In this document: positions 7,635 through 16,882 of the stretch, one piece after another | How positions within the stretch are numbered: position 1 is the stretch's first letter | How the letters are laid out: each line of letters opens with the position of its first letter | Assembly: GCA_964512765.1 (NCBI GenBank) | Contig: CAZEKF010000005.1 | Span: 24,922-88,921 of the forward strand | DNA from: GW2011-AR15 sp964512765 | Lineage (GTDB): Archaea; Nanobdellota; Nanobdellia; Woesearchaeales; GW2011-AR15 | Length of the DNA stretch: 64,000 nucleotides | Direction of reading: 5' to 3' | Translations under genes and position numbers: made by a program | The notes under the pieces: model-generated | Told to the model about the DNA's origin: nothing | The model's input: only the letters and a program-made list of their open reading frames with translations | Database searches by the model: none

Positions 7635-8492
7635 TTATTTTTTCTTCTTAGAATCTTTTTTTACTTCTTTCTTAGGCTTTGCTTTCTTAGTTTCTGTTTT
7701 CTTTTCCTTTTTCTCTGTTTTTTTAGGTTTCTTTTCTTCTTTCTTAGCAGGTTTTTTCTCTTCTTTAACAAGTTCTTTTGCTGCTGGTTTCTTTTCTTCT
7801 TCTTTTTTCTTTTCTTCAGGTTTTGGTTCTTCTGCTTTTTCTTCTTTTTTTTCTTCAACAACAGGTTCTTCAGGTTTCTTTTCAACAGCAACAGGTTTTT
7901 TAGGTTTAGCTCTTACTACTTCCTGTGTTGTTTCTTCTAAAACTCTGATTAAAATTGCTCGAACAGGATGGATTTTGTTAAATTTAGATTTTAACTCTGA
8001 TTGTAACCTGTTTTTTAACACACTTAAGAATAATTCGTCGTATGGTGTTTTTGTAACAAAACCTGTTAATTCTTCTTTCAATGCTGCTCTTAACTTATAC
8101 TCTACAAGTTTACTAACTTTTCCTCTAGTTAATAACATTGGTTTAATTCTAATTTGAACATTATCTTTTGTTGATAAAACAAGAGAATCATCTACTCTAG
8201 TCATTCTTCTCCTAACCATTCTTTTAATTGAAGAAGGTAAAAAGTTATATCCAATAAGACTTGTGTGAAGTTTATGATCTTTATACTCTGATATCCTGAA
8301 CCTGACAGCAGCACTCTGTGATTTAATATCTCCTGTTACTTGCATAAGGTTTACTTTAACAGTTCTTTCCAAAGCTTCCTGTGCTTCTCCCAAATATGAT
8401 TCACCGATTGGTTTTTCACCTAGTAACTTTGGAGCCACAATAGGAACCCATTTCTTCTTTTTAACAGATTTTTTAGCTACTCTCTTCGCCAT
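7635..8492 (-). CDS. rps3ae: Small-subunit ribosomal protein eS1 (S3Ae) with acidic/basic tail
   Basis: 285 residues. Residues 1-195 match archaeal S3Ae: KKKWVPIVAPKLLGEKPIGES near the start, LMQVTGDIKSQSAAVRFRI, then the conserved VRRRMTRVDDS and IRIKPMLLTR segments. Residues about 200-285 are a low-complexity Lys/Glu/Pro tail not typical of the family (usual length about 200). A TATA-like box (TTTATAAAT, 8511-8523) lies 25 bp before the ATG, consistent with a leaderless mRNA. It follows gyrB on the same strand. Confidence 0.9.
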   Translation of the reverse strand: MAKRVAKKSVKKKKWVPIVAPKLLGEKPIGESYLGEAQEALERTVKVNLMQVTGDIKSQSAAVRFRISEYKDHKLHTSLIGYNFLPSSIKRMVRRRMTRVDDSLVLSTKDNVQIRIKPMLLTRGKVSKLVEYKLRAALKEELTGFVTKTPYDELFLSVLKNRLQSELKSKFNKIHPVRAILIRVLEETTQEVVRAKPKKPVAVEKKPEEPVVEEKKEEKAEEPKPEEKKKEEEKKPAAKELVKEEKKPAKKEEKKPKKTEKKEKKTETKKAKPKKEVKKDSKKKK

Positions 8493-8510
8493 AGCAGATT
8501 GGATTAATGA

Positions 8511-8523
8511 GAGATTTATAAAG
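8511..8523 (-). promoter_or_regulatory. TATA-like promoter element of eS1
   Basis: CTTTATAAATCTC on the minus strand, centred about 25 bp before the eS1 ATG at 8492. This spacing predicts transcription starting at or next to the start codon. Confidence 0.5.
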
Positions 8524-8545
8524 TTTATGATATAAATATAAAGAA

Positions 8546-11500
8546 TTATACGTCCAAATTAACAACATTCATTGCATTTTCTTGGATAAAGTTTCTTCTA
8601 GGCTCAACGTCTTCGCCCATTAGATTAGAAAACTGTCTGTCTGCTTCAACACCATCTTCAATTGTAACTTGTTTAAGATACCTTTTCTCAGGGTCCATGG
8701 TAGTTTCCCATAACTGTTTAGGATTCATTTCTCCAAGACCTTTGTAACGTTGGATGCTAACGCCTTGTTTACCAAACTCGTTAATTATTGCATCTCTTTC
8801 TTTATCATTCAACGCGTATCTTTCAGATTTGCCTTTTTTTACCTTGTACAATGGTGGTAAGGCCAAATAGATGTTACCGTTCTCAATCAAAGGCTTCATG
8901 TATCTGAAAAAGAATGTCAAAAGCAGTATTGAAATATGCGCACCGTCAACATCACTATCACACATTATTATTGTCCTGCCATACCTAAGCTTTGATATGT
9001 CAAACTCTTCTTCAATTCCTACTCCCAGAGCAGTAATAATTGCAACAATTTCGTTATTTTTCAAAATTTTGGCTAATCTTGCTTTTTCAACGTTCAAAAC
9101 TTTACCTCGTAATGGAAGAACTGCTTGAGTTTCTCTGTTCCTAGCTTGTTTTGCACTGTTATGCACAAAAACACCCGACGCCAATGCAAAATTGTGTGTT
9201 CCTTCTACTTCAAGATCATAAACATCCATTTTTTGAGGTAATCTAACAATCTCTTTTATTTTGTGATTATATCCTGCAACAGCTTCTATCATAGCTGATT
9301 CATTATCATTAAAAAATCTCTTAACAAAAGTTTCTTTTTTCAAAAGATTTGTGTTTCTTTTTTTAGTTCTTTCTTGGTCATAATTCTCTAAAGAACCTTC
9401 TTTATCAAGAACGTTTTTCATGAAAGAAATTGTTTGTTTAAAGTAAGTTTTATCATACGCTTCCTTTCTTTTCTCTCGGAATTCTGGTGTCCATTGTTCT
9501 TTTGTTTTTTCACTTCTCCATTCTTTTAATTTAGTATTTTCCCACTGTTTTTTGGCTATTAAACTTAATTCTTCTCTTGCTTCAGGATGTTCTTCAAAAT
9601 ATTTTTTTACTTGTTCCGCTCGTTGTTCTCTATTTTCTTTTTTAGCCCAGTATTTTTTTTGTTCTCTATTTAATATTTTCAAATTTTCTTTTCGATATTC
9701 TTCATTGGATTCATAAAATTCTAAATATTTTCTTATCATGAATTCTTTATAATCTTCATTTTCCCATTGCTTCTTTGCTCTTTCAGAAAGCATCTTCTTC
9801 ATTTCTGGAGAAGACATGATTTTACTCATTCTTTTTCTAAATTCTGGTGTTCTACGAGTCTTGGTAGCTTTTTGTTTAATATCTTCTCTATGTAATATTT
9901 TTTCGACTAGCATCGCATGATAAGCCATATGTTCATCTTTTTTCATTTGAAGGATATTATCAGGACTATTATTCAATTTATTGAAATCTATATGGTGTTT
10001 ATCACTACCTAAACCTATTGAATATTTGTCTTTTTCAAGGTTGTATCTATCAGCTAACAAATGAGTAAAAATCCATTTGTGTGTTTTTGGACAAAGAACC
10101 ATTTCATAGCCAGCGATAGTGATTCTTTTCTCAATTTTAGAAAGTTTTCTCTTCAAAGGCATCAAACTTTGAGTATTGGTTAACTTTATTGCATTGACAT
10201 ACTCATTATTTCTAGTCATAAATCTATGATCAGGAGTACAGATTATCTCTTCATTGTTATCCAAAATTAATTTAATTACTTCAACATTAGATTTTGTTTT
10301 TCTTGGATGTTTTATCAAACTAATTCCTACTGAACCATCTTCTTTGATTGTGTAACAATAATTCTTCTTGCCTTTTTTATCTTCTTTTATTAGTTCTTTA
10401 AATGATAAATTACGTCCATCGACTAATGCAACTTTTGTATCGTCTGAAAAACAACCTCCTGCAGAATCTCCTTCAACAATGTATACTTCACACTTACTTG
10501 GATCTTTTTCTGAACAATCTGCAAGTTTACCTGGTAATGTTGATCCTTCAAGCAAACCTTTTCTCCTTACCAAATCTTTAGCTTTTCTCGCAGCTTCCCT
10601 TGCTTTTGCTGCGTTAACAGCTTTATCTAAAATGAGAGATGCTATCTTTGGATTTTCTTCTAAAAATGTTGTTAATGCTTCAGAAACTGTACTGTCAACA
10701 ATACCTTTAACCTCAGAATTACCCAGTTTAGTTTTTGTCTGGCCTTCAAACTGCGGTTCAGGAACTTTAACAGAAATAACAGCTGCTACACCTTCACGAA
10801 CATCGTCACTTGATAATTTAACATCTTTGTTGTTGTTATTAATATATTTATTAATTGTCCTTGTTAGTGCAGTTTTAAACCCTGATAAATGCGTACCGCC
10901 TTCAATTGTGTTAATATTATTAACAAAACTAAATATGTTTTCTTTAAACCCTGAATTATACTGCATTGCAACTTCAACAATAACATCATTTTTGGTTTTT
11001 TCAAAGTAAATTGGATTATGCACTGGGTTTTTGTTCTGGTTAAGATATTCAACAAAAGATATTATTCCTCCGTCATAATGAAACAATTTTTGTTCATTTG
11101 TTCTTTCATCAAGAATTTGGATCTTAATGCCTTTGTTAAGAAAAGCTAGTTCTCGTAATCTCGCTACAAGGATATCAAACTGATATTCAAGTACTGTAAA
11201 TATTTCAGGATCTGGTTTAAACGTAACCATTGTTCCTGTACCCTCATCTTTACCGATTAGTTTCATTTGCGTGACTGGTTTGCCTTTTTTATACTTCTGA
11301 GTGTGAACTTTCCCTTCTCTTTTAACAAAAATGTCAAGTTCTTCAGACAATGCATTCACAACTGCCAACCCAACACCGTGCAACCCGCCTGAAACTTTAT
11401 AAGAATTCTTGTCAAACTTGCCACCTGAGTGAAGTTTAGTCATAATAATTTCCATTGTTGGCTTTTTGTATTTAGGATGCATACCAATAGGAATACCACG

Positions 11501-11722
11501 ACCGTCATCTGCAACTGAAACTTTTCCAGTTTTATGAACAACTACTTTGATATTTTTAGCATGACCAGCCATTGCTTCGTCTATACTATTATCCACAACT
11601 TCGTAAACCAAATGGTGTAATCCTCTGCTAGATGTTGATCCAATGTACATACCTGGACGTTTTCTAACAGCGCTTAACCCGCCTAAAACAGTAATGTCCT
11701 TTGCATCGTAGCTTTGTGTCAT
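8546..11722 (-). CDS. gyrB: DNA gyrase subunit B containing an intein
   Basis: 1058 codons. The host protein (about 626 residues after splicing) has the GHKL ATPase domain (NSIDEA, DDGRGIP, SGGLHGVG), the transducer (QTKTKLGN) and the TOPRIM domain (EGDSAGG, then MCDSDVDGAHI, and QRYKGLGEMN near the end). It works with GyrA to introduce negative supercoils; gyrA is not in the window. A 432-residue intein interrupts the TOPRIM motif between GDSAGG and SAKQ. eS1 follows 53 bp downstream on the same strand. Confidence 0.95.
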   Translation of the reverse strand: MTQSYDAKDITVLGGLSAVRKRPGMYIGSTSSRGLHHLVYEVVDNSIDEAMAGHAKNIKVVVHKTGKVSVADDGRGIPIGMHPKYKKPTMEIIMTKLHSGGKFDKNSYKVSGGLHGVGLAVVNALSEELDIFVKREGKVHTQKYKKGKPVTQMKLIGKDEGTGTMVTFKPDPEIFTVLEYQFDILVARLRELAFLNKGIKIQILDERTNEQKLFHYDGGIISFVEYLNQNKNPVHNPIYFEKTKNDVIVEVAMQYNSGFKENIFSFVNNINTIEGGTHLSGFKTALTRTINKYINNNNKDVKLSSDDVREGVAAVISVKVPEPQFEGQTKTKLGNSEVKGIVDSTVSEALTTFLEENPKIASLILDKAVNAAKAREAARKAKDLVRRKGLLEGSTLPGKLADCSEKDPSKCEVYIVEGDSAGGCFSDDTKVALVDGRNLSFKELIKEDKKGKKNYCYTIKEDGSVGISLIKHPRKTKSNVEVIKLILDNNEEIICTPDHRFMTRNNEYVNAIKLTNTQSLMPLKRKLSKIEKRITIAGYEMVLCPKTHKWIFTHLLADRYNLEKDKYSIGLGSDKHHIDFNKLNNSPDNILQMKKDEHMAYHAMLVEKILHREDIKQKATKTRRTPEFRKRMSKIMSSPEMKKMLSERAKKQWENEDYKEFMIRKYLEFYESNEEYRKENLKILNREQKKYWAKKENREQRAEQVKKYFEEHPEAREELSLIAKKQWENTKLKEWRSEKTKEQWTPEFREKRKEAYDKTYFKQTISFMKNVLDKEGSLENYDQERTKKRNTNLLKKETFVKRFFNDNESAMIEAVAGYNHKIKEIVRLPQKMDVYDLEVEGTHNFALASGVFVHNSAKQARNRETQAVLPLRGKVLNVEKARLAKILKNNEIVAIITALGVGIEEEFDISKLRYGRTIIMCDSDVDGAHISILLLTFFFRYMKPLIENGNIYLALPPLYKVKKGKSERYALNDKERDAIINEFGKQGVSIQRYKGLGEMNPKQLWETTMDPEKRYLKQVTIEDGVEADRQFSNLMGEDVEPRRNFIQENAMNVVNLDV
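9158..10453 (-). mobile_element. Intein with HNH-type homing endonuclease inside gyrB
   Basis: 432 codons, residues 424-855 of the precursor. It begins with Cys (CFSDDTKV, splicing block A), has block B TPDHRF, and ends with the block F/G pattern DVYDLEVEGTHNFALASGVFVHN followed by Ser as +1 residue. The middle has an HNH-like motif (HHIDFNKLNNSPDNI) followed by several NUMOD-like repeats (PEFRKRMS, KKQWENEDYKEF, KKQWENTKLKEW, TPEFREKRKEA). All splicing residues look intact, so self-excision is expected. Insertion in the conserved GDSAGG motif is typical of gyrase B inteins. Confidence 0.9.
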
Positions 11723-11852
11723 TTTTTTAACTAATTTTTGAATGTTTTTTGAATATTGAAATTATAAGAGAAAAATCATTATTTCTCGTCTATAACTAAT
11801 GAAAATTTTTGTATATATAAATGTTATGGAAAATGTTGCAAAAATCCAAACT

Positions 11853-11864
11853 CTTTTAAAATAA
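11853..11864 (+). promoter_or_regulatory. TATA-like promoter element of the CCA enzyme gene
   Basis: CTTTTAAAATAAATC-like sequence about 25 bp before ATG 11884, the spacing expected for a leaderless archaeal transcript. Confidence 0.4.
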
Positions 11865-11883
11865 ATCAAATTAACTTTTTGTC

Positions 11884-13122
11884 ATGCAATTACTTAACAA
11901 AATCAAAACTGAACTTAAACCAGACACAACTGTTTTGGTAGAGATTGAACTTTTTGTTAAAGAGATTAATAAAGAGATTAAAAAGAATAAAATAACGGCA
12001 GAGTGTGTTACAGGCGGTTCTGTTGCAAAAGGTACTTTTCTTAGAGGAGACTTTGACATTGATTTGTTTGTTAAGTTTGATTATTCGTATAAAGATAAAG
12101 ACATATCGAAACTATTAAAAAAAGTATTGAGTAAATTCAAACCTGAACTTGTGCATGGTTCAAGAGACTATTTTCAGTTAAAACAAGCTAGTTTAAACTA
12201 TGAAATTGTGCCAGTATTAGATGTTAAAGATCCAAGTAAAGCAATTAATGTGACTGATATGAGTCCAATGCACGTTAACTGGGTTAAAAAACATTTGAAA
12301 AAAGGCATGGATGATGATATAAGGTTAGCGAAAAAGTTTTGTAAAGCTATTAATGTGTACGGTGCAGAATCTTACATAAACGGTTTTTCTGGCCATGTTA
12401 TTGATATTCTAATAATACATTATGGTTCTTTTATTAACCTGTTAAAACAATCACAGAAATGGCTGCCAAAAGTTATTATTGACACTGAAAAGTATTACCG
12501 TAACAAAATGGATGTAATGTTCAATATTAACAAATCAAAAACTTCTGGTCCAATGGTTGTGGTAGATCCTATACTGAAGTCAAGGAACGCTGCATCTGCT
12601 TTATCTTTAGACAAGTTTGATATATTCAAGAAAAAAGCTAGAGCTTTTTTAAAAAAACCTTCCTATGATTATTTTATAGAGGAGAAAATAACTAAAGAAT
12701 TTTTGAAACAAAAGTACAAGAAAAATCTTTACATTCTTGAACTAGAGCCTAAAAAAGGCAAAAAAGACGTTGTTGGTAGTAAAATATTGAAATCATTCAA
12801 GTTTCTGAATAAAGAATTAAAAGAACTTGGTTTTGAAATTAATAAACCTGGTTGGTACTGGGACAAAAATGTTTTAATGTGGTTTGTTTTTGAAAAAACA
12901 AAATTGCCTGAAACTAGAATCATTGAAGGACCTCCTTTAGATATGAAAGAAGCTTGTAAACAATTTAAGAAAAAGTACAAGAAATGTTTTGAAAAAAATA
13001 AGAAATTATGTTCTGAAGTTAAAGTTAAGAAAAGATCTGTTGAAGAGAATATTAGAGAACTTTCCAAAAAATCATATTTTAAGGAAAAGATTAAACTGTC
13101 ACAAATAGAAAAGTATTTATAA
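11884..13122 (+). CDS. cca: CCA-adding tRNA nucleotidyltransferase (archaeal class I)
   Basis: 412 residues. The nucleotidyltransferase signature GGSVAKGTFLRGDFDIDLFV near residues 41-60 carries the metal-binding Asp pair; the third carboxylate region is YEIVPVLDV. Central and C-terminal domains follow the archaeal class I layout (usual length 410-460). The enzyme adds or repairs the 3' CCA of tRNAs, and neither tRNA gene in this window encodes CCA, so it is required. A small exported-protein cluster follows downstream on the same strand. Confidence 0.95.
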   Translation: MQLLNKIKTELKPDTTVLVEIELFVKEINKEIKKNKITAECVTGGSVAKGTFLRGDFDIDLFVKFDYSYKDKDISKLLKKVLSKFKPELVHGSRDYFQLKQASLNYEIVPVLDVKDPSKAINVTDMSPMHVNWVKKHLKKGMDDDIRLAKKFCKAINVYGAESYINGFSGHVIDILIIHYGSFINLLKQSQKWLPKVIIDTEKYYRNKMDVMFNINKSKTSGPMVVVDPILKSRNAASALSLDKFDIFKKKARAFLKKPSYDYFIEEKITKEFLKQKYKKNLYILELEPKKGKKDVVGSKILKSFKFLNKELKELGFEINKPGWYWDKNVLMWFVFEKTKLPETRIIEGPPLDMKEACKQFKKKYKKCFEKNKKLCSEVKVKKRSVEENIRELSKKSYFKEKIKLSQIEKYL

Positions 13123-13144
13123 CATATTTCTCTAAAAAGTTTCA

Positions 13145-13897
13145 ATGAAAAAATCACAACTTTCTATTTTTGTTATTATTGGGCTACTTATTGTGATTAT
13201 TTCAGCGTTTGTTATTATTAGAATTAACCAGAGCAAGTTAAACCAAATTAAAGATAGTCCTGAACTTGACGAGGATCCAGAATTAAAAAAGATACAGCCT
13301 GTTTATGACTATATCTCTCAATGTTTAAAGATTACAACTACTGACGCAATGCAATTATTAGGTCAACAAGGTTTGATTTATCCAGATACGTACTTATCAT
13401 CTGAAAAAGTTAAGATATCCTATTTTTATTACAAAGGTAAAGATTATTTTCCTGATATTGAAATTGTTGAGGAACAGATTCAAAACTATGTCCAAGAAAA
13501 AATAGTTTCTTGTTTATTAGAATATTCTGATGACACATTTACAATTGAATATGGTGAACAACATAATGTTAATGTTTTTATTGAAGAAAGCATAGTAAGA
13601 ACAGAACTTGAATACCCTGTTACTGTATATTCTCATGGTGAAGTAATTGATGTTAACAAGTTCACATCTGAAATAAAAACAAATTATAATCGCATGTATA
13701 AAGTCTCTGAAGAAATAATTTTTGATACTGTAAATAATCCTGACTGGATAGATTTTGAAAAATTGTATAATACTGATCTTGATATTAAAATTGTAAAGAT
13801 TGATAAAGCTACAATTGTTTATGTTATTCGAGACAGTGAAATCGGATTAGAAAATGAGCCGTTCGAGCTCAGGTTTGGTGTTAAATATGACTTTTAA
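13145..13897 (+). CDS. Exported/anchored protein with pilin-like N-terminus
   Basis: 250 residues. The N-terminus KKSQLSIFVIIGLLIVIISAFVII is a short basic stretch followed by one hydrophobic segment, a pattern common in small archaea and reminiscent of class III signal/pilin-like anchors. The rest is predicted extracellular with acidic composition and no Cys pattern of note. No family recognised. Its 3' end overlaps the next gene by 11 bp, so both are probably co-translated and act together outside the cell. Confidence 0.6.
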   Translation: MKKSQLSIFVIIGLLIVIISAFVIIRINQSKLNQIKDSPELDEDPELKKIQPVYDYISQCLKITTTDAMQLLGQQGLIYPDTYLSSEKVKISYFYYKGKDYFPDIEIVEEQIQNYVQEKIVSCLLEYSDDTFTIEYGEQHNVNVFIEESIVRTELEYPVTVYSHGEVIDVNKFTSEIKTNYNRMYKVSEEIIFDTVNNPDWIDFEKLYNTDLDIKIVKIDKATIVYVIRDSEIGLENEPFELRFGVKYDF

Positions 13898-15542
13898 ACT
13901 TAAACATTTAGTATTATTTGTACTTTTAATTAACACAGTAGTTGCTGTAGATAATCCATTCATTGACCTTGAAAATGAATTAATCAAATTTGACAGTTCA
14001 ACTTACGTATATCCAAGTTTTGCTGAAGTAAAAGACTATCAATTACATTTAACATTAAACTCTAAAACATTACTTCTTGATTTAGATAGTATTACTGAAA
14101 ATGTTTTTGTTGAGATCTTTGTTGAAGACAATTCTCCAAAAATATCTATAACATCTAATGAAAAAACCACATCTATTAAACAAATTAAAGAGGAAGAGAC
14201 TTTGGTGTATTATGGTAAACCTTCTCAAACAGTTATAGAAAGTAATACAAAATTAGTGTATATTGTTGAACATTATTCACCTGATAAAGAAGTAACTGAT
14301 TCTAGCAGGAAACAAGGTGTAAAAAGACTTACAGCGGTTGTAAAAGACGCAGTTGTTGAGATTGATAACGGGATCATTGTGAGAACTGACGGGTTAAAAG
14401 TTCACACTAAATCGTTTTTAGAAGCAGAAACATTGGAAGATAAAGAAATTGATTTTATTGGAAACAATAAATTAACTGAAATTTTCGGATATTTGAAATC
14501 ACTTGTTGTTAGAGTAGTTAACAAATTTAGGTATGGTGGTTTGTTTGATCGTGGTTTTGCTGTTGAGGATGATTTTGAAGCTCCTGATTTGGATTTTGGC
14601 ACAGAATTTGTTGATGTTGTTGACGGTAAACAAGAAGGTTGTAACAAGTTTGGTTTTGTATTTGTGCCTGGTTTTGGATATGATTATCTTAGTGAAGTTA
14701 ATAAATTAACAAAAAACAAAGGATATGCTGTTGGGATTGCATATTCAAGAAATGATAATTTCGCATCAGCTTTGGAAGATATGACAGAATTCATTCAAAA
14801 AGCTAAAGAAGATGGTTTGACACCTGTTATAAGAATAATGGGCAATGTTGGAAGCATTAGCCAAGCGTGTAGGGAAGATTTTGGTATAGACGCATGTGAA
14901 AATGAAGGCGATACAATGTGTAATGGTGCTTATATAATTAATTGTAACAATGTTATGGAGAAATGTAATGTTTGGCAAGCGGTTCAAACAACATGTTCTG
15001 GAAATCAAGAAGTAAGTAATTGTAATAATAACAATTATTGTTTTGGTGATTATGCATATAATGAAATTATTAACTCAGACTATGTTGCTACATTTATTAA
15101 AAAATTAGATCAAAAAACTGATTTTGAATATGTTCAGGTATGGGATCAAGTAGATAACTATTTTACAGTTGAACAATACGTAGATTATGTTAAAGAAATA
15201 AAAAATAGTATTGAACCTGATATTAAATTAATAAGTGGTAGTGTTTCAGACGAAGAATTATTTAATGAATTAACAGATCTTGATAATACTCTTGATTTTT
15301 TTACAATTAGTACTAACATTGAAACAGATAAGCAAGTGTTCTTTGAAACAAGTAGCCAAGACAGCAGCTATTTGAAAGGTTTATTAGAAGATCAAAACAT
15401 CAAAGGAATTTTCTTGTCTGTTGCTAATTATTGGAATAAATATGAAAAAAATTATTGGACAACTGATGATAACTGGATAGATTCATCAACAAAAGAATTG
15501 AAAGTGTTTGCTATTGGTGTTTCTGACGAGGTTTGTGAGTAA
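13887..15542 (+). CDS. Secreted protein with TIM-barrel (glycoside hydrolase-like) domain
   Basis: 551 residues from ATG 13887, chosen because it begins a clean signal peptide (about 20 residues, ending VVAVD). Residues about 210-550 show barrel-like strand/helix alternation (FVFVPGFGYDYL, TPVIRIMGNVGS, FEYVQVWDQVDN, IKLISGSVSDEE), reminiscent of glycoside hydrolases. A Cys-rich insert in the middle has about nine Cys and probably disulfides. The catalytic acids cannot be fixed by eye. It overlaps the gene before and shares 1 bp (TAATG) with the DedA gene after. Confidence 0.6.
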   Translation: MTFKLKHLVLFVLLINTVVAVDNPFIDLENELIKFDSSTYVYPSFAEVKDYQLHLTLNSKTLLLDLDSITENVFVEIFVEDNSPKISITSNEKTTSIKQIKEEETLVYYGKPSQTVIESNTKLVYIVEHYSPDKEVTDSSRKQGVKRLTAVVKDAVVEIDNGIIVRTDGLKVHTKSFLEAETLEDKEIDFIGNNKLTEIFGYLKSLVVRVVNKFRYGGLFDRGFAVEDDFEAPDLDFGTEFVDVVDGKQEGCNKFGFVFVPGFGYDYLSEVNKLTKNKGYAVGIAYSRNDNFASALEDMTEFIQKAKEDGLTPVIRIMGNVGSISQACREDFGIDACENEGDTMCNGAYIINCNNVMEKCNVWQAVQTTCSGNQEVSNCNNNNYCFGDYAYNEIINSDYVATFIKKLDQKTDFEYVQVWDQVDNYFTVEQYVDYVKEIKNSIEPDIKLISGSVSDEELFNELTDLDNTLDFFTISTNIETDKQVFFETSSQDSSYLKGLLEDQNIKGIFLSVANYWNKYEKNYWTTDDNWIDSSTKELKVFAIGVSDEVCE

Positions 15543-16195
15543 TGTTCGGAGAATTAACAACCTGGATCCTTGAATTAATTAGATCACATGGTATTTTAGC
15601 AGTTATTCTTGGCGTGGTTATTGAAACTGTAATTGTTCCGTTGCCTAGTCCTTTAATTGTAATGACTGCAGGTTATATCTTAATACCACAAGGAACATTA
15701 ATACAAATTATATTAAACGCTGCCTGGATCTCATTAGTGGCAGGGTTAGCGCAAACTATTGGAAGTTATTTACTGTTTTTCATTGGATATTTTGGAGGTA
15801 AACCAGTTATACAGAAATTTAGAAAGTTTCACGGTGTGGCCTGGTCTGACATTAAGAATTTCCAGAATAAGTTTAGTAAAGGTAAAAAAGAAGATTTTAC
15901 TTTATTTTTACTAAGAGCTCTGCCTATAATGCCATTATCAGTTGTTTCAGGTGTTGCAGGTGTCATGAAAATGAATATTAAAAGATATACTATTGCTACA
16001 TTTTTAGGTGTATTACCTAGGAACTTTTCATTAGCTATATTAGGCTTTTCGTTTGGCGGTTTTTATACCATGATTGCAAATAAGATTGATCATGCTGAAA
16101 CTATAATGACTGTGTTGTTAGTGTTATTGATTCTTTTCTATATTATTGGCCAAAAAACTGGTTTGTTTGACAAATTAAGGAAAAAAATTATATAG
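15542..16195 (+). CDS. DedA family membrane protein (VTT/SNARE-associated domain)
   Basis: 217 residues. The VTT pattern is clear: E.VIVPLPSPLIVMTAGY near residue 30, a central G...YFGGKP segment, then LLRALPIMPLSVVSGVAGVMKM near residues 120-140, with 4-5 hydrophobic segments. DedA proteins are implicated in lipid scrambling and flipping, including polyprenyl phosphate recycling. Translationally coupled to the preceding secreted-protein gene (TAATG). Confidence 0.85.
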   Translation: MFGELTTWILELIRSHGILAVILGVVIETVIVPLPSPLIVMTAGYILIPQGTLIQIILNAAWISLVAGLAQTIGSYLLFFIGYFGGKPVIQKFRKFHGVAWSDIKNFQNKFSKGKKEDFTLFLLRALPIMPLSVVSGVAGVMKMNIKRYTIATFLGVLPRNFSLAILGFSFGGFYTMIANKIDHAETIMTVLLVLLILFYIIGQKTGLFDKLRKKII

Positions 16196-16217
16196 TATTT
16201 CTCCTCAACATTTAGTT

Positions 16218-16826
16218 ATGAACAATTTTTTTAAACAATATGGATTTAGAAGAAAAGTTATACATTTTATGGTTGGACTCTCAATTGTATTTTTACTTAA
16301 TCTTAAACATCCTAATCCAAAAGAACAGTTACAATCATATTTAATTGTTGGATTAGTTGCAACTATGATCATAAGTGCGTATACAAAACAAAAAAAACCT
16401 AAATGGGTCCTATCAATATTAAGACATTTTGAAAAACCTAAAGATTTGATTAATTTTCCAGCAAAAGGTGCAATTTATTATTTAATTGGTGTTCTTATTG
16501 CAATTGTATTATTTGATAAAGATATTGCATCTGCTTCAATTTTAATCTTGGCAGTAGGTGATCCTGCTGGACACATAGTTGGAAGGTATTATGGTACTAA
16601 AAGACTTGTAATTAACAGGAAAAAATTGTTAGAAGGTACTTTAGCAGGAATATTTTTTAGTACAATTGCCGCTTCATTTTTTGTATCTGTACCAGTAGCT
16701 TTTTTCGGTGCAAGTTTTGGTATGATGGCTGAAGCCATTGAACTTAAATTCTTAGAATTAGACGATAACTTTTCTATACCTTTCATATCCGGGTTAGTGA
16801 TGAATTTAATTAAAAGTCTGATATAA
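16218..16826 (+). CDS. Polyprenol/diacylglycerol kinase or CDP-lipid synthase-like membrane protein
   Basis: 202 residues with about six membrane segments. RRKVIHFMVG near the N-terminus, VGDPAGHIVGRYYGTKRL near residue 115 and the following KKLLEGTLAG match the SEC59/Dgk1/phytol kinase group, which uses CTP to phosphorylate isoprenoid or diacylglycerol lipids and is distantly related to CdsA. The exact lipid substrate is not determined. It sits 22 bp after the DedA gene, consistent with a membrane lipid-handling unit. Confidence 0.7.
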   Translation: MNNFFKQYGFRRKVIHFMVGLSIVFLLNLKHPNPKEQLQSYLIVGLVATMIISAYTKQKKPKWVLSILRHFEKPKDLINFPAKGAIYYLIGVLIAIVLFDKDIASASILILAVGDPAGHIVGRYYGTKRLVINRKKLLEGTLAGIFFSTIAASFFVSVPVAFFGASFGMMAEAIELKFLELDDNFSIPFISGLVMNLIKSLI

Positions 16827-16841
16827 GCCTTTTTTTCCGCA

Positions 16842-16853
16842 ATATTTAAAATA
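16842..16853 (+). promoter_or_regulatory. TATA-like element upstream of tRNA-Pro
   Basis: ATATTTAAAATA about 30-35 bp before the mature 5' end of the tRNA at 16883; compatible with a short 5' leader removed by RNase P. Confidence 0.4.
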
Positions 16854-16882
16854 CAAATCAGTTTTCTTTTGATAAACCAAAC

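Noticed and set aside
7661..7891. 76-codon second frame in the eS1 tail region
   Set aside because: Product of the low-complexity Lys/Glu codons read in another frame.
10368..11009. Long open frame (213 codons) on the plus strand opposite gyrB
   Set aside because: Fully inside the GHKL/transducer coding region of gyrB, with Ser/Pro-rich low-quality translation typical of an antisense shadow.
11824..11863. 12-codon ORF (MENVAKIQTLLK) before cca
   Set aside because: Too short, no ribosome-binding site and overlaps the TATA-like element of cca.
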